From Methanomethylovorans sp041447285 (lineage in GTDB: Archaea; Halobacteriota; Methanosarcinia; Methanosarcinales; Methanosarcinaceae), in the NCBI RefSeq assembly GCF_041447285.1, contig NZ_JBGMEB010000005.1:138183-202182 (forward strand): a DNA stretch of 64,000 nt. The letters run 5' to 3'. Position 1 is the stretch's first letter, and each line of letters starts with the position of its first letter. The position numbers and the translations under genes were made by a program. Below, piece by piece: positions 9,113-17,821 of the stretch. The notes under the pieces were generated by a model. It worked only from the letters and a program-made list of their open reading frames with translations. It was not told the DNA's origin and did not search any database.

Positions 9113-9568
9113 ATGGGGAATGAGGAAGGCGTAAAAGAAGTTTTTGTGAAAGGTATTTTCCTCGTAAACATGTTGGGTGGTACATCGCCTGCAGTATTGC
9201 TGGAAGATGATGATGGTTTGGTGATGCCTATTCATATAGGCCAGGCTGAAGCTGTGTCAATTGATACGGTCATACGTAATGAGACTCTTCCACGTCCTAT
9301 GGCTCACGATCTTCTGGTCTCCATTCTCGAACGTATGGAAGTTGAGGTCGCTAGCGTATTCATTGATGATAAAATCGATAATGTGTACTATGCTCGCCTT
9401 GTACTCAATGATGGTGAAAAACGTATGGAATTTGATGCGCGTCCAAGCGATTGTATAGCTATAGCACTACGGAAAAAAGCGCCGATCATGATCTCTGAAG
9501 AATTGATCATAAGTGATTCTGTTAGCAAGGATCTTCTCAAAGGAGCACGTTCACTTTCTTTGTACTGA
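9113..9568 (+). CDS. Bifunctional-nuclease (BFN, DUF151) domain protein
   Basis: About 151 residues from the ATG at 9113 (a TTG six bases earlier is in frame). It shows the single-domain BFN fold: VFLVNMLGG, PIHIGQAEAVSIDTVI, PRPMAHDLL, then RPSDCIAIALRKKAPI. Plant and bacterial relatives have been reported to cut both DNA and RNA; the role in archaea is not established. It lies 48 bases downstream of pcm and could be read from the same message. No signal peptide or membrane segment. Confidence 0.85.
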   Translation: MGNEEGVKEVFVKGIFLVNMLGGTSPAVLLEDDDGLVMPIHIGQAEAVSIDTVIRNETLPRPMAHDLLVSILERMEVEVASVFIDDKIDNVYYARLVLNDGEKRMEFDARPSDCIAIALRKKAPIMISEELIISDSVSKDLLKGARSLSLY

Positions 9569-9615
9569 TGCCATTAATTCAAAAAACATATATACTGTTC
9601 AGTTAATGTTCTTCT

Positions 9616-10329
9616 ATGAGGCACAGAATATTCTACAATCCTTTTACAATACTTTTTACCTTTGTGCTGTTCCTTTTACTGTCTATTAGCGTGTCTTTTC
9701 TCTTTTTAGGATTGGTCAGCTCCGCGTTTGTAAAATTGTTTAATTTTGGTTGGGAATATGCCTTTATTCTCCTTTTTCTCTGTCTGATTGGCAGCAATAT
9801 TAATGTCCCTCTGACAACACTGGAAACCGAGGAACCACTCCCCAACAGAAACTTTGTCAGAGTATTTGGTATAAGTTATCGCATACCATTAAAGGAAAGT
9901 TTTATAAGAAAGACTACATTAGCTGTGAATGTAGGGGGGGCGGTGATACCGACTCTTGCTTCGGCTTATCTCTTCTATATATATCCCGAGGTTATCATCT
10001 ATTGTATCTATGGGATCATTATCGTGTCCCTAGTTACCAAAATGGTTGCCCGCCCTGTAAAAGGAGTAGGCATAGTGACTCCAGCATTAGTGCCTCCAAT
10101 TGTTGCCGCGCTGAGTTCCATCCTTATAATATCTAAATTTTCTGTAAATCCTGATTTCATCTTCATTATTGCATATACCGGTGGAACCTTAGGTACTTTA
10201 ATTGGAGCAGACTTGCTCAACCTGCGAGGCATATCTAAGATTGGTGCTCCAGTGGTTAGTATAGGTGGAGCAGGAACTTTTGATGGTGTATTCCTTGCAG
10301 GTATCATAGCTGTGCTCCTGGTGGTGTGA
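9616..10329 (+). CDS. DUF1614 integral membrane protein
   Basis: 237 residues with about six to seven hydrophobic helices. The loop after helix 2 carries GSNINVPLTTLE, a DUF1614 hallmark, and the C-terminus has GTLIGADLLNL...ISIGGAGTFDGVFLAG. The function is unknown. A second, divergent member of the same family lies at 61.1-61.8 kb (shared NVGGAVIPTLA/NFAGVIIPTLA and SIGGAGTFDGVF/SIGGVGNFRAIY). A TATA-like sequence ATATATACTG at about 9589 could drive this gene. It is followed after 44 bases by hisF. Confidence 0.8.
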   Translation: MRHRIFYNPFTILFTFVLFLLLSISVSFLFLGLVSSAFVKLFNFGWEYAFILLFLCLIGSNINVPLTTLETEEPLPNRNFVRVFGISYRIPLKESFIRKTTLAVNVGGAVIPTLASAYLFYIYPEVIIYCIYGIIIVSLVTKMVARPVKGVGIVTPALVPPIVAALSSILIISKFSVNPDFIFIIAYTGGTLGTLIGADLLNLRGISKIGAPVVSIGGAGTFDGVFLAGIIAVLLVV

Positions 10330-10373
10330 TTGATTCATAATCTATTAATACGAGTTTCCCTTGATTATGCATC

Positions 10374-11195
10374 ATGCTCACTAAAAGGATAATTCCCTGT
10401 CTTGATGTGACTCTTGATGAAGCCGGAGGCACTGTAGTGAAGGGTATTGAGTTCGTGGACCTGAGAAAAGCAGGCGACCCCGTGGAACTTGCAAAGCGCT
10501 ATAATGAACAGGGTGCAGATGAACTGGTATTTCTGGACATCACAGCTTCCCATGAGGGTAGAGGCACTATGATCAATGTAATAGAAAGGACTGCAGATGA
10601 GGTTTTTATTCCTCTTACTGTGGGCGGTGGCATTAATTCCATTGAAGACATACGGCAGATCCTCAGAGCAGGGGCTGATAAAGTATCCATAAATACTGCA
10701 GCAGTAAAAAATCCGGAGCTTATCAGGCAGTCATCAGAAATATTTGGTTCCCAGTGCATTGTCACTGCCATTGATTGCAAGCGGAATACTGATGTTAAGA
10801 ACAACCCGGATAAAGTAGTACTTGAGCTTGAGGATGGTACTCCTGCATGGTATGAAGTTGTTATCTATGGGGGCAGAAAGCCCACAGGTATCGATGCAGT
10901 ACAGTGGGCAAAAAAAGTAGAGGAACTTGGTTCAGGTGAAATACTGCTTACCAGTATGGATAAGGATGGAACCTATGATGGTTTTGATATTCCTGTCACA
11001 AGAAAACTCTCTGAGGAGCTTGATATCCCTGTGATAGCTTCAGGTGGTGTCGGTAATCCACAACACATCTACGAAGGTTTCACAAAAGGAAAAGCTGATG
11101 CTGCATTAGCTGCAAGTATCTTCCATTTTGGGGAATATACAGTGCAGGATGTAAAAGAGTATCTCAGAGAGAGGCAAATACCTGTCAGACTTTAA
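10374..11195 (+). CDS. hisF: Imidazole glycerol phosphate synthase, cyclase subunit
   Basis: 273 residues, a TIM barrel with both half-barrel phosphate sites. The catalytic residues are in RIIPCLDV (Asp11 equivalent) and TSMDKDGTYDGFD (Asp130 equivalent); TVGGGINS and IASGGVGNP bind phosphate. HisF takes ammonia from HisH and converts PRFAR to imidazole glycerol phosphate and AICAR in histidine synthesis. hisH is not in this window; hisE is at 30.3 kb, so the pathway is scattered. It is followed after 16 bases by a MazG-type pyrophosphohydrolase. Confidence 0.96.
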   Translation: MLTKRIIPCLDVTLDEAGGTVVKGIEFVDLRKAGDPVELAKRYNEQGADELVFLDITASHEGRGTMINVIERTADEVFIPLTVGGGINSIEDIRQILRAGADKVSINTAAVKNPELIRQSSEIFGSQCIVTAIDCKRNTDVKNNPDKVVLELEDGTPAWYEVVIYGGRKPTGIDAVQWAKKVEELGSGEILLTSMDKDGTYDGFDIPVTRKLSEELDIPVIASGGVGNPQHIYEGFTKGKADAALAASIFHFGEYTVQDVKEYLRERQIPVRL

Positions 11196-11211
11196 TTAGG
11201 GAGATATTCTA

Positions 11212-11499
11212 ATGGAGATCAGGGAATTCCAGAAACTTATGTATGACCTGTACGCTCATAATGACCGCAGGCGAGGTGCTGCTGCCACTATGCTGTGGCT
11301 TGTGGAAGAAGTTGGCGAATTGTCAGAAGCTGTGCGCAGGAATGATACAGAGAACATAAGGGAAGAGCTTGCAGACTGTTTTGCCTGGGTAGGCGCCTTA
11401 GCAAACCTTTATAATATTGATATAGAAGCAGCTTTCCTTCAGAAGTATCCTCTCGTGTGTCCAACATGTGGCAAAAATCCCTGTATTTGTACAGATTGA
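11212..11499 (+). CDS. MazG-like nucleotide pyrophosphohydrolase with C-terminal cysteine cluster
   Basis: 95 residues. The all-alpha NTP pyrophosphatase signature is visible: WLVEEVGELSEAVRR with an E-x2-E pair, then EELADCFAWVGALAN supplying the E-x2-D pair that binds magnesium. The tail CPTCGKNPCICTD has four cysteines and looks like a small metal-binding knuckle. Family members hydrolyse NTPs or dNTPs to NMP and PPi, often for house-cleaning. It directly follows hisF; HisE, a member of the same superfamily, is encoded separately at 30.3 kb, so this is not the missing HisE. Confidence 0.85.
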   Translation: MEIREFQKLMYDLYAHNDRRRGAAATMLWLVEEVGELSEAVRRNDTENIREELADCFAWVGALANLYNIDIEAAFLQKYPLVCPTCGKNPCICTD

Positions 11500-11516
11500 T
11501 CAGCCTGTAGACCATA

Positions 11517-12413
11517 TCATGTATAGGGTTCGCAATGAATGTAGAGAATGCTGTCGTTACCATACTTTTCACGGAAGCGGTTCTCTACTTCTGTACATAT
11601 ATCGTGGGCTTCAACAAGAGTAAGGTTCATATCCACCTGTATATGCACATCAGTAGCAATATTATTGCCAACTCTTCTTGTTTTAAGTTTGTGGAAGTCT
11701 TTAACACCATCAGTTGATGCAATAATATGCTGTATGTCTTCAATGACATCTTTTGCGGGAGCTGCCTCAGTAAGCTCATTTGTATTCTTATATGTGATGT
11801 CAAATGCAACCTTAAATATGAAAAAACTTAGTATTACTGCTGCAATCGGATCCAGCACTGCCCACTTACCTCCAAGGACTATTGCTCCTCCGATCCCCAG
11901 CATTGTTCCCACAGATGAGAATGCATCTGATCGGTGATGCCATGCATTTGCCACCATTGCATCACTTTTTAGATTGTTTGCATAATTTAAGGTATATCTG
12001 TACAACCATTCTTTTGTAAGGATGGAAAACACTGCAGCAATTAAAGCTATCATCCCCGGTTGTTCGAGCTTTCCTCCATTTATTACCAAAAGGATCTTAC
12101 TCAGGCCACCTAAAAAGATCTCTACTCCAATTATAAAAAGTACAATACCCACAAAAGCAGCACACAAAGTCTCAATTTTGCCATGTCCATAATGGTGGTT
12201 ATTGTCTGCGGGTTTTCCTGCAACTTTTATTCCTACTATTACTACTATATCTGTAATAAAATCCGAAAATGAATGGATAGCATCTGCGATCATTGCCGCA
12301 CTGTTGCCTAATATACCGGCAATGAACTTGAAAAGTGTGAGGATAATGTTTACTATCATCCCATTTGTGGTTACTTTTACTGCAGTTCCACTTCTTTCAT
12401 TCTCTGTGTTCAT
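11517..12413 (-). CDS. Cation diffusion facilitator (CDF) metal exporter
   Basis: 298 residues with about six membrane helices followed by a cytoplasmic ferredoxin-like domain. The metal-site motifs are HSFSDFITD in helix 2 and AWHHRSDAFSS in helix 5, giving the H/D-x3-D ligands typical of the family; HHYGHGKIE is the conserved loop. CDF proteins export Zn, Fe or Mn in exchange for protons. Which metal is carried cannot be told from the sequence. It converges with mazG, 17 bases apart, and diverges from the surface-protein gene at 12.7 kb. Confidence 0.92.
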   Translation of the reverse strand: MNTENERSGTAVKVTTNGMIVNIILTLFKFIAGILGNSAAMIADAIHSFSDFITDIVVIVGIKVAGKPADNNHHYGHGKIETLCAAFVGIVLFIIGVEIFLGGLSKILLVINGGKLEQPGMIALIAAVFSILTKEWLYRYTLNYANNLKSDAMVANAWHHRSDAFSSVGTMLGIGGAIVLGGKWAVLDPIAAVILSFFIFKVAFDITYKNTNELTEAAPAKDVIEDIQHIIASTDGVKDFHKLKTRRVGNNIATDVHIQVDMNLTLVEAHDICTEVENRFREKYGNDSILYIHCEPYT

Positions 12414-12682
12414 ATGGATAGATGCTCCATTGACCTAAATAGAGATTTATTGTCTCTCTATTTAACTCTTTGCATATTTTTTGACAACCTTCTTCTTTTT
12501 TGATACCCTTCAATCTTTTTTGTATCCTTACTTTATTAATCATTTAAAAATATGTTTTGAACACCTATCTTTTCAACTTCGACTAATGACCTTTAATCTG
12601 ATCACTAATCTACTTTTTTACATCCTCGAACAATTTAAATAGATAGAACACAGAATTATTTATATGTAAAGGGGGGTGCATT
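12414..12682. other. Divergent intergenic region with T-rich tracts
   Basis: 269 bases between the divergent CDF and surface-protein genes. It contains several plus-strand T runs (around 12474, 12496 and 12520) and AT-rich stretches that may act as promoters in both directions, for example TTATTTATATG at about 12657 ahead of the surface-protein gene. A GGGGGTG ribosome site precedes ATG 12683. No open frame or strong hairpin was seen. Confidence 0.4.
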
Positions 12683-13651
12683 ATGGTCAACAATGCCAGG
12701 ATATATTTAATAGTCATTTTCTTGCTGACATTAGTAAGCTTATCAAGTGGATGTATCAAGAATTTTGAAAAAGAGTCCAATATTATAATAACGGATACTG
12801 AATTGTCCGCAGACAAAGTGACAAGTTCTTTTGTAGATATCAACGTAACAACTTATATTCTTCATACAAGCGGGGTTCAGAAAAATGATACTTCACTGCA
12901 ACTGAAGGTATTTGATAGTAATACGGACTTTTTGAAGTCAAGGAAAGTTATAGAGGTAGGACCCATAAAAGAAGGTGAGACATCTTCAGTTTCTCAATCT
13001 ATCAGATTGCCCAGAGAAGGCACATACAGGGTGGAATTTGTGCTGTCTGATGGAAATAAAACAAAATCCACGGCAGAGATATATTTGAGTGGGCTTGAAA
13101 GATTGAAGACTGACGTGCAGGAAATAGGTATAGGTATAGATAGTATAGATTTCCTGGTTAGGAAGGTCGTAGGCAACAACGTTGTGATAGAATCTGATGT
13201 TTATCTCACAAATTCAGGTTCTAATGTGAGTCAAGACTACAAGATGCTGGTGAAAGCCCGCGAAATGGATGCACGTCTTATAGCAGACAAGGTCTGGACC
13301 ACCACTGGCCTAATAGGTCCGGAAGAAACAGTTGTCAGAAGTGTAAACCTTACAGTGCCTGATAACTACAATTATGTTGTAGAGGTTCTTGTCTGGAAGG
13401 ACAATGTCCTTGTGAAGCGTGGAGAAGATTACGTCCAGTTGAATCCACAAAAGGTTATTGATAAGAACAAGACAGTTGAGTCCAAGGATATCGTAACAAG
13501 TGATTTTGTAGTAGAGGAAACTCCAACAGAAGCACCTTCGGGTGAAACACCTTATGAAGAACCAGAAATGGGAACACCAGGATTTGGTTCAGGCCTTGCT
13601 ATAATATCTCTGATTGCAGCATTTATCATCTTCAGGAGGAGATGCGTATGA
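12683..13651 (+). CDS. Surface protein with lipobox and PGF-CTERM-like C-terminus (DUF7490-like)
   Basis: 322 residues. The N-terminus is a lipoprotein signal (YLIVIFLLTLVSLSSGCIKN), with Cys about residue 28 as the lipidation site. The middle consists of two beta-sandwich-like segments with N-x-S/T sequons. The C-terminus has a Thr/Pro/Glu-rich stalk, then GTPGFGSG, a hydrophobic helix and an RRR tail, the layout of the PGF-CTERM signal processed by archaeosortase. Having both an N-terminal lipid signal and a C-terminal sorting signal is notable. The TGA overlaps the ATG of the next gene, so the two are coupled. Function unknown. Confidence 0.7.
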   Translation: MVNNARIYLIVIFLLTLVSLSSGCIKNFEKESNIIITDTELSADKVTSSFVDINVTTYILHTSGVQKNDTSLQLKVFDSNTDFLKSRKVIEVGPIKEGETSSVSQSIRLPREGTYRVEFVLSDGNKTKSTAEIYLSGLERLKTDVQEIGIGIDSIDFLVRKVVGNNVVIESDVYLTNSGSNVSQDYKMLVKAREMDARLIADKVWTTTGLIGPEETVVRSVNLTVPDNYNYVVEVLVWKDNVLVKRGEDYVQLNPQKVIDKNKTVESKDIVTSDFVVEETPTEAPSGETPYEEPEMGTPGFGSGLAIISLIAAFIIFRRRCV

Positions 13652-13944
13652 GTGGGGAATTAAAAGAAACCGGAAGTATGGGGCAGGTGCAATCTCCTGC
13701 GCCAGTAAAGACGAAAGAGAGAAAAGAACCAACAATGGAGGACTATTTTAGAGCTGGTTTATTCATACTGGTGGGTCTTCTTCTTGCAATTTCAGTACTC
13801 CAGTTCGTAGGCTCGGTAGATCAAATAATCTACACATGGTTTGAATCGGAATATATTCCTATCATCAAGGCTGTGTTTAACCTTGTAGTAGTAGTTTTCT
13901 GTTTATATGTGCTCAAATTCCACCTGCTGAAAAAGAAGGCATAG
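13648..13944 (+). CDS. Small single-span or two-span membrane protein, unknown function
   Basis: 98 residues from the ATG at 13648, which forms an ATGA overlap with the stop of the upstream gene and sits 8 bases after an AGGAGG ribosome site; an ATG at 13642 is too close to that site. The N-terminal 35 residues are charged and hydrophilic (PAPVKTKERKEPTMEDY); two hydrophobic helices follow (GLFILVGLLLAISVL and VFNLVVVVFCLYVL), ending in HLLKKKA. I do not recognise the family. Tight coupling suggests it works with the surface protein upstream. Confidence 0.65.
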   Translation: MSGELKETGSMGQVQSPAPVKTKERKEPTMEDYFRAGLFILVGLLLAISVLQFVGSVDQIIYTWFESEYIPIIKAVFNLVVVVFCLYVLKFHLLKKKA

Positions 13945-14035
13945 ACTTCTTTGGATATATATTCCCGAACACTGGCCGGAAACTTCAAAGCCTTCTGGCC
14001 ATCATTTATATATTGTGACATCATCACAAACCTTC

Positions 14036-16483
14036 ATGTCCTATATTCCTGAACTTCTGGCCCCTGCCGGTGATATGCTCTCTCTTAAGGCTGCTGTGGA
14101 AAATGGTGCAGATGCAGTATACCTGGGAGTTAAGAAGCTCAGTGCCAGAGCATACGCTTCTAATTTTTCTCTTGATGAACTGGAACAGGCTATAGACTAT
14201 GCTCATCTCAGAGGAGTGAAGGTCTACATTACAGTGAACACTCTGATAAAAGATGCTGAGTTTACTGAGGCAGCCGAAACTTTGCAGAATATTGCAGCAT
14301 ACGGTGCCGATGCTGTAATAGTGCAGGATGTAGGCTTAATTTCCTTTTTACGCGAGTTCTTGCCCAGACTTCCTGTACATGCAAGTACACAGATGACAGT
14401 CCATAACAGTAATAGTGTACGTTTACTTGAAGGTCTGGGTGTAAAAAGGATCGTCCTTGCAAGAGAACTATCACTTGAAGCTATTCATTCCATCCGCAAA
14501 AACACGCAAGCAGAGCTTGAGGTGTTTATTCATGGTGCTCTATGTATCTGTTATTCCGGACAATGTCTGTTTAGCAGCCTGATCGGGGGCAGAAGCGGCA
14601 ATAGGGGCTACTGTGCTCAGCCTTGCCGTAAACAATATATTCTTAAGAAGAATGGAAAAGAAGTAAAACTTCAAGATAATTTCCTGTTAAGTCCAAAGGA
14701 TTTGAACACATCTCAAATTCTTCCTCTTCTTATTGAAGCTGGTGTTTCATCCCTTAAAATAGAAGGAAGGATGAAACGCCCCGAATATGTGGCAGGTGTA
14801 GTGGGTATTTATAGGCGGCTTCTTGACCGTTATGCTGCAGGCCCAACAGCTTATTTTGTGCCTGAGGAAGAGTTAAGGACGCTTGAACAGCTTTTTAACA
14901 GAGGTTTTACGCATGCGTATCTCTCAGGAAAACCACGCATCAAGTTGATGGATCACGGTGTACCATATAATCGGGGGGTTCTGGTAGGCACTGTGAAGGG
15001 GCAATCGAGAGGTGGTTATGTAAGCCTTAAATTGTCAGGTCCTCTTAATGTTGGCGATGGAATAGGTTTTTCAGGAGGGGATACAGGCGAGAGCGTGACC
15101 AAAATGCTCTACAAAGGCAGACCAATCACTTCTGCTGATAAAGATATGATAGTCGACATCCCTCTTTCCAATCCTGTATCTGCAGGAATGCAAGTATACA
15201 GGACTTCTGATGTCTCACTTCTAAAGTCTATGGAACGATCTTTCACCTCTCAAACACCTGTGCGCAAAGTTCCATTGCGGCTTAATCTTACGGCTATAAC
15301 AGGTAAACAGCTGGAACTGGAAATACAGGATAGCGATGGCAACATAACAAGTATAGTTTCTGAATACGTTGTGCAGCCATCCCTCAAAAATCCTACAACC
15401 AGAGATGATATGGAAAAGCAGCTAACAAAGCTTGGAAATACTGTTTTCCATCCTGTTTCAGTGGAGATCACTTCGAGTCAGGATATTTTCATTCCTATCA
15501 AGGAATTGAATAATATACGCAATATTGCTGTTCAGGAACTAGGGGATATCAGAACCAGGAAATGGAAACGCAAACTCGATCATTTTATTTTTTCACTTCC
15601 TTCCCAGCACAATATAAAAACAGGGAAACCTATGCTGACTGTCAGTGTGAGCAATCTGGATAGCTTGACATCTGCAGCTAGCGAGGGTGCAGATGTTATT
15701 TATTATGGGGATGAAAACTATCGTGTCCATACCAAAACTGAATTGGGGAAAGCAAGAGACATTGCATTTGGAAAAGGCTGCATGATCTATCTCTCAACAC
15801 CATCTATTGTGTGGGATAATGATATCAATGAACTGCAATTGCTTATCCGGGAAGCATTGGAAGTAGGTTTTCATGGAGTACTTGTTTCCAACCTTGGTGT
15901 TCTCAGGTCAGTACAACAGGTGGGTTGCAATTTTATTGTTGATCATCATCTCAACATTTTCAATCATAGATCAGTCTCATTTTTCCAGAATTCAGGTTCT
16001 GAAGCGGTTACCTTATCTGCGGAGCTTACCTTGGAACAGGTGTCATTTTTGAGCAGTTATGGGAATGTTGAATGTGTAATTCATGGAAACCCGCAACTTA
16101 TGGTTATGGAAAATTGCATTGTGGGAAGTTTGCTTGGAGGTAAAGGTGAAGCTTGTTCTATGCCTTGCAAAGCAAATGATTTTTCAATAGTTGATGAAAA
16201 AGGCTTTGAATTTCCATTATTGATGGATGAACATTGCAGAACCCACATTTTTAATTCCAGAGAATTATGTCTGCTGGATGAAATTCCCAGCTTTTTAAAT
16301 GCAGGTGTCCGTAGATTGAGAATAGATGCAAGGCATATGGATGCACAGAAAGTGAGAGTAGTTGTGGCCGCATATAAACAAAGAATTGAGGAATTTATTT
16401 CTCAGGAATCGGTTTCTGGCCTTACTTGCAAGGATATATCAGAGAAATATACTAAAGGCCATTATTTCAGAGGTGTGCTATGA
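14036..16483 (+). CDS. U32-family peptidase/RNA-hydroxylation-type protein with duplicated domain
   Basis: About 815 residues from ATG 14036. A TATA box (TTTATATA at about 14005) lies some 25-30 bases upstream, so the message is probably leaderless; an in-frame GTG at 14015 would lie at the promoter. The N-terminal U32 domain has ELLAPAGD, DAVYLGVK and CICYSGQCLFSS...GYCAQPCRK; a DUF3656-like middle follows; a second U32-like domain has VIYYGDENY and CSMPCK. The cysteine set resembles that of RlhA/TrhP enzymes thought to bind iron-sulfur and hydroxylate rRNA or tRNA, so peptidase activity is doubtful. It overlaps the next gene by 4 bases. Confidence 0.85.
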   Translation: MSYIPELLAPAGDMLSLKAAVENGADAVYLGVKKLSARAYASNFSLDELEQAIDYAHLRGVKVYITVNTLIKDAEFTEAAETLQNIAAYGADAVIVQDVGLISFLREFLPRLPVHASTQMTVHNSNSVRLLEGLGVKRIVLARELSLEAIHSIRKNTQAELEVFIHGALCICYSGQCLFSSLIGGRSGNRGYCAQPCRKQYILKKNGKEVKLQDNFLLSPKDLNTSQILPLLIEAGVSSLKIEGRMKRPEYVAGVVGIYRRLLDRYAAGPTAYFVPEEELRTLEQLFNRGFTHAYLSGKPRIKLMDHGVPYNRGVLVGTVKGQSRGGYVSLKLSGPLNVGDGIGFSGGDTGESVTKMLYKGRPITSADKDMIVDIPLSNPVSAGMQVYRTSDVSLLKSMERSFTSQTPVRKVPLRLNLTAITGKQLELEIQDSDGNITSIVSEYVVQPSLKNPTTRDDMEKQLTKLGNTVFHPVSVEITSSQDIFIPIKELNNIRNIAVQELGDIRTRKWKRKLDHFIFSLPSQHNIKTGKPMLTVSVSNLDSLTSAASEGADVIYYGDENYRVHTKTELGKARDIAFGKGCMIYLSTPSIVWDNDINELQLLIREALEVGFHGVLVSNLGVLRSVQQVGCNFIVDHHLNIFNHRSVSFFQNSGSEAVTLSAELTLEQVSFLSSYGNVECVIHGNPQLMVMENCIVGSLLGGKGEACSMPCKANDFSIVDEKGFEFPLLMDEHCRTHIFNSRELCLLDEIPSFLNAGVRRLRIDARHMDAQKVRVVVAAYKQRIEEFISQESVSGLTCKDISEKYTKGHYFRGVL

Positions 16484-16914
16484 AGGTGTTCTTTTCAGGT
16501 TCTATCCGGGGTGGGAGGGAATTGTTGTCCGTTTACCAATATCTTTGCACACTCATTGCTTCACTGGGTCATGAAGTCCTTAGCGAGCACGTAGCTGATT
16601 CAGAACTTGAAAATATAGAATCGTTGATGACAGAGCAGGAGATATTTGCAAGGGATATGAGCTTATTAGAACACAGTGAATGCCTTATTGCAGAGGTTAC
16701 TATTCCTTCCATAGGTGTTGGCTATGAGATCTGCAGTGCTCTTCAAAGGAATATGCCAGTGTTATGCCTCTACAAGGAGGGATCAAATGTGTCAGCTATG
16801 ATTCAAGGAAATCCAAGAGTAATTGTACAACAGTATTCTGCTATGGAAGACCTTAAAATTATATTAGCAAGCTTTTTTCAGCATGTGGGTCAGAAATATG
16901 TGGATAATGGTTAA
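16480..16914 (+). CDS. Nucleoside 2-deoxyribosyltransferase-like / DNPH1-like nucleotide hydrolase
   Basis: 144 residues. The N-terminal FFSGSIRGGRE matches the phosphate and base-binding loop of Rcl/DNPH1, and MTEQEIFARDMSLLEHSECLIAEVTIPSIGVGYEI supplies the Asp and Glu catalytic positions of the family. Family members cleave the N-glycosidic bond of deoxynucleoside monophosphates, a nucleotide-pool sanitation role. The ATG overlaps the stop of the U32 gene (ATGA-type overlap at 16480), so they are cotranslated. The exact substrate is inference. Confidence 0.8.
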   Translation: MKVFFSGSIRGGRELLSVYQYLCTLIASLGHEVLSEHVADSELENIESLMTEQEIFARDMSLLEHSECLIAEVTIPSIGVGYEICSALQRNMPVLCLYKEGSNVSAMIQGNPRVIVQQYSAMEDLKIILASFFQHVGQKYVDNG

Positions 16915-16946
16915 ATACTTGTCAGATTAATATTCACTTGATAAAT

Positions 16947-17192
16947 ATGGAAACAGAAATAATAATTGTTCTGGCAGCAATAGTAATTGCGTATCTGCTT
17001 TATCACGTCTTAAAAACTGTAAAAAACATGGCTGTCAATACTATCATGGGCCTATTGGTGCTTGTAATTGCTAACACAGTGCTAGGGCTGAATATAGCAT
17101 ATTCATGGGTTGTAATTCTTACCTGTGCGATTGCAGGTGTTGTGGGGGCAATTCTTGTGATCCTGTTACACTATGTGGGTATCTTCTTCTGA
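16947..17192 (+). CDS. BofA-like membrane protein
   Basis: About 81 residues from ATG 16947 with three hydrophobic helices; the middle one (MGLLVLVIANTVLGLNI) holds the glycine and asparagine pattern of the BofA family. In Bacillus BofA inhibits pro-sigma-K processing, but archaea have no such pathway and the role here is unknown. TTAAATACTT at about 16911, roughly 30 bases upstream, suggests its own promoter and a leaderless or nearly leaderless message. The 3' end overlaps the convergent methyltransferase gene by 27 bases. Confidence 0.72.
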   Translation: METEIIIVLAAIVIAYLLYHVLKTVKNMAVNTIMGLLVLVIANTVLGLNIAYSWVVILTCAIAGVVGAILVILLHYVGIFF

Positions 17193-17819
17193 TGATACAC
17201 GCATCACGGCACTTATCATGTGCCGTATTTGCTTCTTTCCCTTGTAGTTCTTTTCTATTATGTTGTCCTTAAGTTCAAGGAATTCAAATCCATTAAAAAG
17301 TGCTCTTATTTCCTCAGAAGTAAAATAATGGTAGAGTATCCCATGCTGGCGCACAAAAGTGCGTTCTTCTATCTCTTCTCCTCCAAACCTCATGTCCTGA
17401 AAACCAAAGACCTCAAAAAATACCAGTCCCTTATGTTTCAAGACTCTTCTTATTTCTGAGACTGCAGCTTTTCTTCCCGGCTCGGTCAGGTGCTGTAATA
17501 CTCCCAAGCAGATTACAGCATCAAAATTTCCCTCCTTAAAAGGCAAATGGGTAAGACTTGCAGTAGCATAATCGGCTTTCAGGCCCTGTTTTTTCAGATA
17601 GTCCCTTGCTCTAGTTAAAGCTGCAAATGAAATGTCTATACCTGTTGTGCTATAGTTGGAAGAAAGTGGAAAGAGGTGTCTCCCACATCCGCATCCAGCA
17701 TCAAGTATTCTGCTTCTTTTAGGAAGTCTTTCTGTTATGTGGGATATAGAGCCAGCACATCCCCATTGTAGATGTCTGTACTCCTTTTCCCATGCAAAAA
17801 TATGTTCTTTTTCGATCAA
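17166..17819 (-). CDS. Class I SAM-dependent methyltransferase
   Basis: 217 residues with a Rossmann methyltransferase core: motif I ILDAGCGCGRH near residue 38, acidic post-I TGIDIS, motif II FDAVICLGVLQHL and post-III GLVFFEVFG. The N-terminal WEKEYRHLQWGCAG resembles methyltransferases acting on small molecules or lipids. The substrate is unknown. It begins 2 bases after the lysS stop, so it is almost certainly cotranscribed with lysyl-tRNA synthetase; whether it acts on tRNA is speculation. Confidence 0.82.
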   Translation of the reverse strand: MIEKEHIFAWEKEYRHLQWGCAGSISHITERLPKRSRILDAGCGCGRHLFPLSSNYSTTGIDISFAALTRARDYLKKQGLKADYATASLTHLPFKEGNFDAVICLGVLQHLTEPGRKAAVSEIRRVLKHKGLVFFEVFGFQDMRFGGEEIEERTFVRQHGILYHYFTSEEIRALFNGFEFLELKDNIIEKNYKGKKQIRHMISAVMRVSSEEDTHIV

Positions 17820-17821
17820 TT

